Source: Emcibacteraceae bacterium
GTDB lineage: Bacteria > Pseudomonadota > Alphaproteobacteria > Sphingomonadales > Emcibacteraceae
DNA length: 12,440 nt
Reading direction: 5' to 3'
Assembly: GCA_016763335.1 (NCBI GenBank)
Contig: JAESUD010000247.1
Span: 1-12,440, forward strand
In this document: positions 1 through 7,450 of the stretch, in pieces
Position numbering within the stretch: position 1 is the first letter of the stretch
How the letters are laid out: each line of letters starts with the position of its first letter
Notes under the pieces: model-generated
Database searches by the model: none
Told to the model about the DNA's origin: nothing
Seen by the model: only the letters and a program-made list of their open reading frames with translations
Translations under genes and position numbers: made by a program

Positions 1-1790
1 TATTTCTAAGAGAACTGATCTCAAACGCATCGGATGCTTGTGACAAGCTTCGTTACGCTGGCCTGACAAATAGTGGTTTGTTAAAAGGGACCGGCGAATT
101 TGCCATTGATATTAAGTTGGATAAAGAAAAGAAAACGCTGACCATTTCCGATAATGGTGTTGGAATGGACCGTGAAGATCTTATTTCTCATCTCGGGACT
201 ATTGCCAGAAGTGGTACTTCATCATTTATGGAAAATATGAGTGGTGATGACAAGAAGGACGTCAATATGATCGGCCAGTTCGGGGTCGGATTTTATTCTG
301 TCTTTATGGTGGCGGATAAGGTTGAAGTGCTTAGCAAAAAAGCCGGTCAAGATAAAGCCTATCTGTGGGCATCTGACGGCATCGGTGAATATACAATTGC
401 GGACGGTGAAAAAGACGCTAGTGGCACACGAATTACATTGTATATTAAGGATGATGCCGATGAATTTTTAGACCAACACCGATTAAAAAATATCATCAAA
501 ACTTATAGTGACCACATCACTTTACCGATTACATTAATTAGCAAATCAGAAGATAAAGATGCCGAGGAAGAAGAAGTATCGGAAAAAGTAAATGATGGTA
601 CAGCCATTTGGGCAAGATCAAAATCTGAAATTACTGATGAACAATATAAAGAATTTTATCATCATGTCGGTCATACATTCGATGAACCGGCAACAACCAT
701 TCATTACCGCGCTGAAGGTAAAATTGAATATACAGTGCTTTTGTTCATTCCGAGCCAGCAACCAATGGATTTGTTTGATCCGGCCCGTAAAACAAAAGTA
801 AAACTATATGTCAAACGTGTGTTTATTACCGATGACTGCGAAGATTTACTGCTAGGCTATTTGCGTTTTATGAGAGGCATTGTCGATAGCGAAGATTTGC
901 CGCTAAATATTAGCCGTGAAATGTTGCAAAATAACCCTGTTATGACCAATATCAGAAATGCCGTGACGAAGCGTATTCTTAACGAGCTTGAGAAAAAAGC
1001 TAAAAAAGATGGGGAAGGTTATAATAGTTTTTGGGAAGCATTCGGCTCGGTACTTAAGGAAGGCATATATGAAGATTTTGCCAGACGAGACCAAATCCTT
1101 AAAATTTCACGTTTTCAATCAACCGCCGATAAAGGCTTAACCAGCCTTGAGGATTATATATCAAGAGCGGGGGACGAGCAGAAAACAATTTATTATATTA
1201 CGGCTGATACGGTTGAAGCCGCCAAGCGGTCCCCTCAGCTTGAGGGGTTTAAAGCCAAGAATATTGAAGTGCTTTATTTCTGCGACCCGGTTGACGAATT
1301 TTGGTTACAAATGATACCGGAATTTGAAGGTAAGAAATTTGCATCCGTTACCCGAGGAAGTGCTGACCTTGATGATGGTAAAGATGATGAAAAGAAGAAA
1401 AACTCACCGGAAATTGATGCGCTTATTGCCGTTCTTAAAACAAACCTGGGAGAAACGGTTAAGGACGTGCGCCTGTCAAATCGTTTAACCGAAAGTGCGG
1501 TTTGTCTCGTTGCTGATGACAATGATATGGATATGCATATGGAACGTATTCTTAAAATGCATAATAAACTTGATGGGGCGTCGAGCGCCCGGGTGATGGA
1601 AATTAACGCTGAAAACCCCCTTATAAAAACATTGGCAGCGCAGGCGATTAAGGATGGGTCGGTTGATGCATTAAAAGATGCCAGTCAAATTTTATTAGAC
1701 CAGGCAAAAATCATGGAAGGTGATCTTCCAGATGATCCGGTTGCCTTCGCTGCAAGGCTATCATCAATGATGACGAATAGTTTTAATTAG
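1..1790 (+). CDS. htpG: HSP90-family chaperone HtpG (5' end outside window)
   Basis: Cytosolic ATP-dependent dimeric chaperone. The reading frame is open from the first bases (codons in phase with base 3) and already encodes FLRELISNASDAC at 3-41, the conserved ATP-site segment near residue 30 of HtpG. The gene therefore begins upstream of the window, and the TTG at 78 is not the start. Visible GHKL ATPase motifs are DNGVGM (150-167), the GTIARSGTSSF lid segment and GQFGVGF (from 273). The middle domain carries NISREMLQ, whose Arg codon at 915-917 corresponds to the ATP-contacting arginine of the family. The C-terminal dimerisation domain contains RLTESAVCLVADD and the usual MHMERILKMHN helix. 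The acidic run DAEEEEVSEK near 560-590 is the expected short charged linker. About 595 residues are present, consistent with a family length near 625. The TAG stop at 1788-1790 is followed by a terminator, so this is the last gene of its transcript. Confidence 0.97.
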   Translation, partial: FLRELISNASDACDKLRYAGLTNSGLLKGTGEFAIDIKLDKEKKTLTISDNGVGMDREDLISHLGTIARSGTSSFMENMSGDDKKDVNMIGQFGVGFYSVFMVADKVEVLSKKAGQDKAYLWASDGIGEYTIADGEKDASGTRITLYIKDDADEFLDQHRLKNIIKTYSDHITLPITLISKSEDKDAEEEEVSEKVNDGTAIWARSKSEITDEQYKEFYHHVGHTFDEPATTIHYRAEGKIEYTVLLFIPSQQPMDLFDPARKTKVKLYVKRVFITDDCEDLLLGYLRFMRGIVDSEDLPLNISREMLQNNPVMTNIRNAVTKRILNELEKKAKKDGEGYNSFWEAFGSVLKEGIYEDFARRDQILKISRFQSTADKGLTSLEDYISRAGDEQKTIYYITADTVEAAKRSPQLEGFKAKNIEVLYFCDPVDEFWLQMIPEFEGKKFASVTRGSADLDDGKDDEKKKNSPEIDALIAVLKTNLGETVKDVRLSNRLTESAVCLVADDNDMDMHMERILKMHNKLDGASSARVMEINAENPLIKTLAAQAIKDGSVDALKDASQILLDQAKIMEGDLPDDPVAFAARLSSMMTNSFN

Positions 1791-1799
1791 AATTATTTA

Positions 1800-1846
1800 A
1801 ACAGGCTGCGGGCGTTTTTAACCTGCGGCCTGTTATTTATTTCTTT
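1800..1846 (+). terminator. Rho-independent terminator of htpG
   Basis: A 13-bp stem (1800-1812 pairing with 1822-1834, including two G-U wobbles) closes a 9-base loop. A T-rich tract (ATTTATTTCTTT) follows. It begins 10 bases after the htpG stop codon, the classic position for an intrinsic terminator. The fold was worked out by hand; no free energy was calculated. Confidence 0.85.
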
Positions 1847-1952
1847 CTTAATAATAGATTATTATCAGTAACTTCTTGTTCAGAATTATGTGTTATCTTC
1901 CCAATCTAGTATGAGAGTATCAGTTTTAAGAATAAGATTTATGGAGATTTTT

Positions 1953-2798
1953 TTGTCTGAAACCGACAAAGCAAATAAAATCACTACTGCAAATGAAATT
2001 TCGATTAGCAAGGCTATTAGCCAAAGTTATCTCTTTTTCATGAGCCATTTTCGGCATTTTATTAGACTTGCTACTATACCGATAATCATTTGGGTATTGG
2101 TTGAACTGTTTTGTGAATATGCATTTCATGAACATGGGCTTATGTATAGTTCCATGGTGCCGCGGGCTATGGTTTCTGCGGCTTTTGCGCTCGTGTGGTA
2201 CAGACAGTTCTTGCTGGGTGAAAAATATGCCACATATGGTCAGCTTTTTGATCATGTTTTATCACCGGGTGTGTTTAATATTTATAATCTCCTTAAGTCT
2301 GTTACACGGATAGTCATAACAACGATTATTCTTTTTGTGCCAACTTTAATGCTCTCGCTCAGCTTCATGTTTTATCAATATTCGCAAGGCGTGCTTGTGG
2401 ATGATGCAGAAATTCAGAATATAGCTTTTAGAAGCACATCATTGGTAATTTTACTGTTTTCCCCTGTGCTTGTACGACTTTCTCTTTTTACTGTTGGTGT
2501 TGCTATTGGCCGACAGAAAATGAGTATAAGAGAAATTTGGAAGAAAACATCGGGTAACACTTGGGTTTTATGGCTTTTAATTCTTCGGGCATTTTTGCCA
2601 ATTACATTATACACTTACTTTATTACATGGGCATTTGAAAAAATATCCAATCAATTCGCCATGGATTACATCTGGTCAAGCTTATTCATTAATGTCCCTA
2701 CGGCGTTTCTAACATTTATGATGTTGGCCATTGTGGTGGCTGTTAACGGTGAAGCTTTTCGGGTTTTAGTGGGCATGCGCGAGAAAAAAAGAGACTAA
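1953..2798 (+). CDS. Six-helix integral membrane protein, unknown function
   Basis: I do not recognise this family. The start is placed at TTG 1953: a GGAG (1943-1946) lies 6 bases ahead and the product begins MSETDK, giving 281 residues. The frame stays open further upstream to 1890, but nothing there looks like a translation signal. After a polar N-terminus of about 30 residues come six hydrophobic stretches, roughly at 36-58, 68-88, 118-142, 160-186, 202-228 and 240-266. Loops are short, and the C-terminus is basic (MREKKRD), suggesting a cytosolic tail. No catalytic, nucleotide-binding or transporter signature is visible. The overall look, a small six-helix protein with no soluble domain, resembles other uncharacterised bacterial inner-membrane proteins, but that does not assign a role. 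The gene stands alone between two terminators, so it is probably transcribed from its own promoter in 1847-1952, where I see no convincing -35/-10 pair. Confidence 0.75.
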   Translation: MSETDKANKITTANEISISKAISQSYLFFMSHFRHFIRLATIPIIIWVLVELFCEYAFHEHGLMYSSMVPRAMVSAAFALVWYRQFLLGEKYATYGQLFDHVLSPGVFNIYNLLKSVTRIVITTIILFVPTLMLSLSFMFYQYSQGVLVDDAEIQNIAFRSTSLVILLFSPVLVRLSLFTVGVAIGRQKMSIREIWKKTSGNTWVLWLLILRAFLPITLYTYFITWAFEKISNQFAMDYIWSSLFINVPTAFLTFMMLAIVVAVNGEAFRVLVGMREKKRD

Positions 2799-2828
2799 AA
2801 AAGCCAGACCATTTCTGGTCCGGCTTTT
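2799..2828. terminator. Bidirectional intrinsic terminator
   Basis: The 13-base arms 2799-2811 and 2816-2828 pair with a single A/C mismatch around the loop TTTC. The 5' arm opens with AAAA and the 3' arm closes with TTTT, so the structure works on either strand. It starts directly after the membrane-protein stop codon and lies about 20 bases beyond the acnA stop on the opposite strand, so it can end both convergent transcripts. Confidence 0.85.
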
Positions 2829-2846
2829 CATTACATTTATAATTTT

Positions 2847-3584
2847 TTAACTAGAAGCAAGGTTCCTAAGCACATAGTGAAGGATGCCGCCGTTTTTATA
2901 ATATTCAACTTCGTTTGCTGTATCAATGCGGCATAGAGCTTTAATATCTTTGCTCGTACCATCCTTATAGGTGATTTTTACATCTACATCTTGTTGAGGC
3001 TCGATACCGTCCGCGATGCCGGTGATGTCGAATGTTTCACTACCAGTAAGACCAAGGCTTTCACGGTTATCGTCCCCTTTAAACTGCAATGGCAGAACGC
3101 CCATACCAACGAGGTTAGAACGATGAATGCGTTCAAAGCTTTCAACGATTACCGCTTTAACACCCAGAAGAATAGTGCCTTTAGCAGCCCAGTCACGGGA
3201 TGATCCGGTGCCATACTCTTTGCCGCCAACAACAACAAGCTCTGTACCATTTTCCTGATATTTCATAGAGGCATCATAGATGCTCATTTGTTCGCCGGTT
3301 GGGATATATGTGGTAATCCCGCCTTCAGTGCCCGGGGCCATTAGGTTACGCAAGCGAACATTGGCAAATGTGCCGCGCATCATGACCTGATGGTTACCAC
3401 GGCGTGAGCCATATGAATTAAAGTCGATACGTTCAACACCATTGTCGGTCAAATATTGACCCGCAGGACTATCGGCTTTAATCGCGCCAGCTGGTGAAAT
3501 ATGATCTGTTGTAATACTGTCACCAAGAAGGGCTAACAGGTTTGCGTTTTTAATATCCGAAAGATTACCGATTTCCATGGTCAT
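2847..3584 (-). CDS. acnA: AcnA C-terminal fragment (swivel domain 4)
   Basis: This frame reads as a 245-residue product if begun at the internal Met of MTMEIGNL, but aconitase homology continues upstream in the same frame to about 3680 ([18 protein letters not shown], then PPYFQGM). The ATG at 3584 is therefore an internal methionine of the intact gene, not a true start. Domain 4 features are complete: [34 protein letters not shown], and the active-site loop [16 protein letters not shown] with its catalytic serine region, then [24 protein letters not shown]. No Shine-Dalgarno sequence sits at a suitable distance from 3584, so translation as an independent protein is doubtful. The stop TAA at 2849-2847 is followed by the shared terminator. 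Confidence 0.85.
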   Translation of the reverse strand: MTMEIGNLSDIKNANLLALLGDSITTDHISPAGAIKADSPAGQYLTDNGVERIDFNSYGSRRGNHQVMMRGTFANVRLRNLMAPGTEGGITTYIPTGEQMSIYDASMKYQENGTELVVVGGKEYGTGSSRDWAAKGTILLGVKAVIVESFERIHRSNLVGMGVLPLQFKGDDNRESLGLTGSETFDITGIADGIEPQQDVDVKITYKDGTSKDIKALCRIDTANEVEYYKNGGILHYVLRNLASS

Positions 3585-5530
3585 TCCCTGGAAATACGGC
3601 GGATGCTGAATATAAGTACTGGTATCATCCCAAGCGTAGGTCTTGCCTTCAGGGAATTTGATATTTTGCCATTGCTCAGTACAGCATAAACGTCTTTATA
3701 ACGCTCAACAAACATTTCACGCGTCAATGAGGCGCGGATGGTTTCTGCGATCTCGGCATTTGATGGCCATATGTCTTTTAAATAAACATCATTGCCGTCT
3801 TTATCCTGACCAAGGGCGTCTTTGGTAATGTCGATCTGTAATGTACCGGCAATGGCATAGGCCACAACAAGTGGAGGTGAGGCAAGATAGGATGTTTTCA
3901 AATCCTGACTGACACGTCCTTCAAAGTTACGGTTGCCACTTAGAACCGATGCACAAATCATATCATTATCATTAATGGCATTGCGTAGCGGATCGGCGAG
4001 CGGGCCGGAGTTACCGATACATGTCGTACAACCATACCCGACAAGGTCGAAACCAAGGGCATCTAGATATTTACTAAGTCCCGCTTTATCAAGATAGTCC
4101 GTAACTACCTGTGATCCGGGTGCAAGGGATGTCTTCACCCAAGGTTTGGAATTAAGGCCAAGGGCATGGGCTTTTTTAGCAACCAAGCCCGCAGCCATAA
4201 GCACGCTCGGGTTTGACGTATTAGTACATGATGTAATCGCCGCGATTAGAACATCACCATGATGAAGTTCGTAATCGGCGCCTTCAACAGCAAAGCCTTT
4301 TTCTTTTTCGTCGCCTTTACCGCGTGTTTCAAGTACCTCGTTAAAGGCATTTTTTGCATTGCTGAGCACGACACGGTCCTGCGGGCGACTTGGTCCGGCA
4401 AGGCTTGGTTCAACAGTGTTAAGATCTAATGAAAGGCTTGATGTATATTCAGGATCAGGTGTTGACGCATCGCGCCACATGCCTTGTTCTTTGGCGTATG
4501 CTTCAACAAGCGCCACTGTTTCTTCGTCACGTCCGGTGAATTCAAGATATTCAAGTGTTGCCGCAGAAACAGGGAAGAAACCACAAGTTGCGCCGTACTC
4601 AGGGGCCATATTGGCAATGGTTGCCTGATCGGCAAGGGTCATTTGATCAAGGCCATTACCGTAAAATTCAACAAACTTTCCAACAACGCCGTGGGCGCGC
4701 AACATTTCAACAACCGTAAGAACGATGTCTGTTGCCGTAATGCCTTCACGGGCTTTTCCGTCAAGTTTGAAGCCAACCACTTCAGGGATCAACATGGACA
4801 CCGGTTGACCGAGCATGGCTGCTTCGGCTTCAATGCCGCCTACGCCCCAACCAAGAACCGCAAGGCCGTTAATCATGGTCGTATGGCTGTCTGTACCGAC
4901 GCAGGTATCAGGGAAAGCAATAGTTTTGCCGTCAACTTCCGCAGTCCAGACTGTTTTTGCGATATATTCAAGGTTTACCTGATGGCAAATACCGGTTCCG
5001 GGCGGAACGGCACTGAAATTATCAAAGCTATTTTGGCCCCAGCGCAGGAATTGATAGCGTTCATTATTACGGGACATTTCCAGATCAACATTTTTTTGAA
5101 ATGCATTATTTGATCCGAAGTTATCAACCATAACACTATGGTCAATGACCAGGTCAACAGGGCTAAGGGGATTAATTTGATCAGGCTTGCCGCCTAAATT
5201 CACAACAGCGTCACGCATGGCGGCAAGGTCAACAACGGCAGGAACGCCGGTAAAATCCTGCATCAAAACCCGGGCAGGGCGATACTGAATTTCGCGGTTC
5301 ATACGTTTTTCTTTTTGCCAGTCAACGATTGCCTGAATATCTTCCGTAGAAACAGTGACGCCGTCTTCATAGCGCAGCAGATTTTCAAGAAGCACTTTCA
5401 TGGAATAAGGAAGCCGTGAAATATCCCCAAGTTGCTTTGCTGCTTCGGGAAGGGAATAATATTCATATTCTTTATCGCCCACACTTAGCGTGCGACGTGT
5501 TTTCAGGGTATCTTGACCAACTGTTGCCAC
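3581..5530 (-). CDS. acnA: AcnA N-terminal fragment (domains 1-3, Fe-S cluster region)
   Basis: As read, this frame yields 649 residues. Residues 1-616 are authentic aconitase and the last 33 ([12 protein letters not shown] onward) are out-of-frame sequence ending at TGA 3581. The three cluster ligands of the family are present: Cys435 in [11 protein letters not shown], and Cys501 and Cys504 in [14 protein letters not shown]. Other family hallmarks are LKTRRTL near the N-terminus, [37 protein letters not shown] (near 206-223) and GNRNFEGR near 532-539. It lacks the swivel domain 4, which carries essential active-site residues, so alone it should not catalyse the reaction. The 3' end overlaps the downstream frame by four bases (ATGA), but this is accidental and not translational coupling. 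Confidence 0.85.
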   Translation of the reverse strand: MATVGQDTLKTRRTLSVGDKEYEYYSLPEAAKQLGDISRLPYSMKVLLENLLRYEDGVTVSTEDIQAIVDWQKEKRMNREIQYRPARVLMQDFTGVPAVVDLAAMRDAVVNLGGKPDQINPLSPVDLVIDHSVMVDNFGSNNAFQKNVDLEMSRNNERYQFLRWGQNSFDNFSAVPPGTGICHQVNLEYIAKTVWTAEVDGKTIAFPDTCVGTDSHTTMINGLAVLGWGVGGIEAEAAMLGQPVSMLIPEVVGFKLDGKAREGITATDIVLTVVEMLRAHGVVGKFVEFYGNGLDQMTLADQATIANMAPEYGATCGFFPVSAATLEYLEFTGRDEETVALVEAYAKEQGMWRDASTPDPEYTSSLSLDLNTVEPSLAGPSRPQDRVVLSNAKNAFNEVLETRGKGDEKEKGFAVEGADYELHHGDVLIAAITSCTNTSNPSVLMAAGLVAKKAHALGLNSKPWVKTSLAPGSQVVTDYLDKAGLSKYLDALGFDLVGYGCTTCIGNSGPLADPLRNAINDNDMICASVLSGNRNFEGRVSQDLKTSYLASPPLVVAYAIAGTLQIDITKDALGQDKDGNDVYLKDIWPSNAEIAETIRASLTREMFVERYKDVYAVLSNGKISNSLKARPTLGMIPVLIFSIRRISRE

Positions 5531-5537
5531 GGGTAAA

Positions 5538-5543
5538 CTCCTT
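5538..5543 (-). promoter_or_regulatory. Strong ribosome binding site deciding the acnA GTG start
   Basis: Read on the minus strand, AAGGAG lies seven bases before GTG 5530. The encoded N-terminus then aligns with the usual AcnA beginning (..DTLKTRRTL), supporting GTG over any internal ATG. Confidence 0.75.
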
Positions 5544-5765
5544 ATTATTTGTGTAGAAAATTCTCAAGGTTGTTTTGACGGATAATGACTAAAATTTCAA
5601 GGGAAATCGGCCTTTAATCTATGAAATTATGATTAATTAATTGTTAAAATGTGGCCTCAGTGCCTTGATTTGTCTGAAAAAGACCTTATTCGTGCCAAAA
5701 AATCACCAAACATTTCCTTCATATTGGCTTTACTGAAAAGAATCAGAAAATGAAGAGTAAATATT

Positions 5766-5993
5766 ATGATAGTTTATAGAAAAACAAAAATGGAAATATT
5801 ATCGGGGTTTTTAAACGCCAAAAACTTTCTAATTGGCCTTATGGTGGCGACATTTCTTTTGTTTGCTTCAGGCACAAATATCACAATGGAAAGCGAAGAC
5901 GTTTTTTCAATAATGATTGGCGCGAGCCTTTTTACGGTGGCGGCCGGGCTTCTTATTTGGGCAAGAGAAATTTCAAATAAGTTTTACAGATAA
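5766..5993 (+). CDS. Small two-helix membrane protein, unknown
   Basis: A 75-residue protein that I do not recognise. The start at ATG 5766 has a GAAGAG (5752-5757) eight bases upstream. An in-frame ATG at 5790 would remove eight residues and has no better ribosome site. There are two hydrophobic segments, about residues 19-38 (FLIGLMVATFLLFASG core) and 46-65 (FSIMIGASLFTVAAGLLIWA), separated by a short acidic loop (MESEDV). Both ends are basic, which by the positive-inside rule suggests both termini are cytosolic and the loop periplasmic. It lies 71 bases before ccmA on the same strand and could be cotranscribed. Cytochrome c maturation uses one tiny membrane protein, CcmD, but that has a single helix, so this is not CcmD. 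The coding call rests on length, hydrophobic pattern and ribosome site only. Confidence 0.6.
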   Translation: MIVYRKTKMEILSGFLNAKNFLIGLMVATFLLFASGTNITMESEDVFSIMIGASLFTVAAGLLIWAREISNKFYR

Positions 5994-6020
5994 ACTCTGT
6001 CCTTCTCAGCTAACCAATAT

Positions 6021-6056
6021 ACTGCTATAGGTTTTTATCAATAAAACTTAAGCAGT
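6021..6056 (+). repeat. Imperfect hairpin in the ccmA leader
   Basis: ACTGCT (6021-6026) pairs with AGCAGT (6051-6056). Inside it, 6030-6037 and 6042-6049 form a second stem rich in A-T and G-U pairs around the loop TCAA. No T-tract follows on either strand, so it does not look like a terminator. It ends 8 bases before the ccmA start, so its 3' arm covers the region where a ribosome site would be expected. Folded by eye. Confidence 0.4.
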
Positions 6057-6064
6057 AATACCAA

Positions 6065-6724
6065 TTGAAAATTTTAGAAACCTTTTGTGCAACCAACTTA
6101 TCCGTGAACCGTGGTGACAGACTTGTCTTTCAAGGACTTGGTTTTGAGCTTCGCGGGGGAGAAATTCTCAAACTGGTTGGACCAAATGGTTCTGGAAAAT
6201 CCACCCTTCTTAAAACCCTTGCCGGCCTAATAGATGCAACAGACGGTGATATTTTATCAGACGAAAATTCTGTTCTCGGCGATGCGGAATGGGCGGCGCG
6301 AAACTTATGTTATCTTGGCCACAAAAACGCCCTTAAGCGCGAATTTACCGTGCTTGAGAATATTGAATTTTGGGCTGGTGTCTGGGGCAACCAAGATAAA
6401 ATTACACTCTCAATTGAACAGATGGGCATTGGCTATCTTGCGGATACGCCAGTACGTTATCTTTCATCCGGGCAAACCAGACGAACGGCCCTTGCCAGAT
6501 CGCTTTGCCATAACGCTAAAATCTGGCTTTATGATGAACCGACAGTTGGTCTTGATGATCAGGGCCTTGGATTACTGGCGGACGCCATGAAAAAACACAT
6601 GGCTAGTGGTGGTATGATTATATGCGCCACCCATGTTGACCTTGGCTTAGATAAAGACACAATTAAAACATTAAACCTTGCCGATTTTCCTGCGTCCGCT
6701 TCTGCTTTAGTGGACCAGTGGTGA
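6065..6724 (+). CDS. ccmA: Cytochrome c maturation ABC transporter ATPase CcmA
   Basis: ATP-binding subunit of the CcmAB complex at the inner membrane. ATP hydrolysis by this complex drives release of heme-loaded CcmE from the CcmC/D module during c-type cytochrome assembly. The 219 residues match family length. Motifs in order are Walker A GPNGSGKST (39-47), the CcmA-typical YLGHKNALK segment (83-91), the signature LSSGQTRR (133-140), Walker B WLYDEPTVGLD (154-164) and the switch His190 in CATH. The start is TTG 6065, chosen because the product then begins KILETFCATNLSVNRGDRLVF, matching the usual CcmA N-terminus. No good Shine-Dalgarno precedes it, and a hairpin occupies the leader, so initiation may be weak or controlled. 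The stop TGA (6722-6724) overlaps the ccmB start by one base. Divergence from a generic ABC ATPase is supported by the adjacent CcmB-type permease. Confidence 0.93.
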   Translation: MKILETFCATNLSVNRGDRLVFQGLGFELRGGEILKLVGPNGSGKSTLLKTLAGLIDATDGDILSDENSVLGDAEWAARNLCYLGHKNALKREFTVLENIEFWAGVWGNQDKITLSIEQMGIGYLADTPVRYLSSGQTRRTALARSLCHNAKIWLYDEPTVGLDDQGLGLLADAMKKHMASGGMIICATHVDLGLDKDTIKTLNLADFPASASALVDQW

Positions 6725-7392
6725 TGAATAATCTTTTTTGGAAAATAACAGTGCGCGATATTAAATTAAGTTGGCATGGTGGCAGTACCAGCAGCATGGT
6801 TGTGGCTTTCTTTATCATTGTTGTCAGTTTATTCCCGCTTGGGATCGGACCAGAACAAAATATGCTGGCGCGCATTGCCGTTGGTGTTATTTGGGTTGCG
6901 GCATTGCTTGCTTGTCTTTTGTCACTGGATAGAATTTTTCAGGCGGATTACGAGGATGGATCGCTCGATCAATATGCTTTAAGTCCGTTACCGCTTGAAC
7001 TAACAGTACTTGCCAAGGCGTTGGCCCACTGGGTCACGACAAGTGTACCCTTAATCCTCATAACCCCGCTTCTCGGTATATTAATGAATATGGATGACGC
7101 GGCCTTTATGCCGCTGATATATGCCATGCTGGCAGGCACGCCGGCGCTTTCACTGATCGGCACAATCGGTGCTTCGTTAACGGTATCGCTGCGGCGCGGT
7201 GGCGTGCTTTTATCTCTGCTGATATTACCGCTTTATGTTCCGGTATTGATATTCGGCGTTATGGCCGTTGATGCGATGGTCATGAAAATTGGCAGCAATG
7301 CCCCGTTACTATTCTTGGGCGCATTCACCCTTTTCAGCCTAGCCATTACCCCTTGGGCCTCCGCTGCGGCAGTAAGGTTGGCTCTGGATTAA
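6724..7392 (+). CDS. ccmB: Cytochrome c maturation permease CcmB
   Basis: Membrane subunit of CcmAB, partner of the preceding ATPase. From ATG 6724 it is 222 residues, the normal CcmB size. GTG codons at 6718 and 6721 are alternative starts adding two or one residues. The ATG option gives a TGATG overlap with the ccmA stop, a typical translational-coupling arrangement. Family features are the N-terminal WKITVRDIKLSW, then SLDRIFQADYEDGSLDQYALSPLPLE (the conserved cytosolic loop), AKALAHW, and P-L-L and GTIGASL segments. About six hydrophobic helices are visible, starting near residues 24, 48, 98, 125, 158 and 190. In many relatives ccmC, ccmD and ccmG follow directly. Here the next gene is on the opposite strand, so the cluster ends at ccmB. 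Confidence 0.93.
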   Translation: MNNLFWKITVRDIKLSWHGGSTSSMVVAFFIIVVSLFPLGIGPEQNMLARIAVGVIWVAALLACLLSLDRIFQADYEDGSLDQYALSPLPLELTVLAKALAHWVTTSVPLILITPLLGILMNMDDAAFMPLIYAMLAGTPALSLIGTIGASLTVSLRRGGVLLSLLILPLYVPVLIFGVMAVDAMVMKIGSNAPLLFLGAFTLFSLAITPWASAAAVRLALD

Positions 7393-7425
7393 GTCTTCGC
7401 AAATAACAGCTCTTGGCCTAAAGCA

Positions 7426-7450
7426 GACATCGGTTGATGTTATTTTCAAT
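7426..7450 (+). terminator. Possible weak terminator after ccmB
   Basis: The 53-base gap between the convergent ccmB and ligase stops contains a short hairpin (ACATC 7427-7431, loop GGTT, GATGT 7436-7440) followed by TATTTTC. The stem is only 5 bp, or 6 with a G-U pair, so this is a weak call. Nothing better is present in the gap. Confidence 0.25.

Larger units (their letters stand above)
2847..5530 (-). pseudogene. acnA: Aconitate hydratase AcnA, interrupted by a single-base frameshift
   Basis: AcnA interconverts citrate and isocitrate in the TCA cycle using a 4Fe-4S cluster. The span is 2684 bases. Adding one base gives 895 codons including stop, a protein of 894 residues and close to the usual AcnA length. 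The frame is correct from the start to residue 616 (..YKDVYA), then shifts. The homologous continuation [20 protein letters not shown] lies in the next frame. One G missing beside 3682, converting GCT GGT ACT to GCT GTA CT, explains it exactly. No slippery heptamer is seen there, so programmed frameshifting is unlikely. The start is GTG 5530, with AAGGAG at 5538-5543 seven bases ahead. Both halves otherwise look fully conserved, so this is either a sequencing or assembly error or a very recent mutation. If real, the two products should be inactive on their own. Confidence 0.9.

Noticed and set aside
1231..1247. Perfect 7-bp stem with a 3-base loop (CCCCTCA/TGAGGGG) inside htpG
   Set aside because: It encodes conserved HtpG residues (SPQLEGF) and is followed by only three T. 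Coding constraint explains it better than a terminator or regulatory hairpin.
78..1790. htpG beginning at TTG 78
   Set aside because: Conserved HtpG sequence runs in frame upstream to the edge of the window, so the start lies outside it.
3581..3690. Programmed ribosomal frameshift in acnA
   Set aside because: No slippery heptamer or obvious downstream pseudoknot was seen at the shift point, and AcnA is not known to use recoding. A deleted base is simpler.
4484..5113. 209-residue open frame antisense to acnA
   Set aside because: It lies fully inside well-conserved acnA codons, has no ribosome site and its product has no recognisable features. It is a chance open frame.
5544..5765. Promoters in the acnA/75-residue-protein intergenic region
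   Set aside because: The region is AT-rich and must hold start signals for both directions, but no -35/-10 pair with proper spacing stood out on either strand. Nothing else was seen in it.
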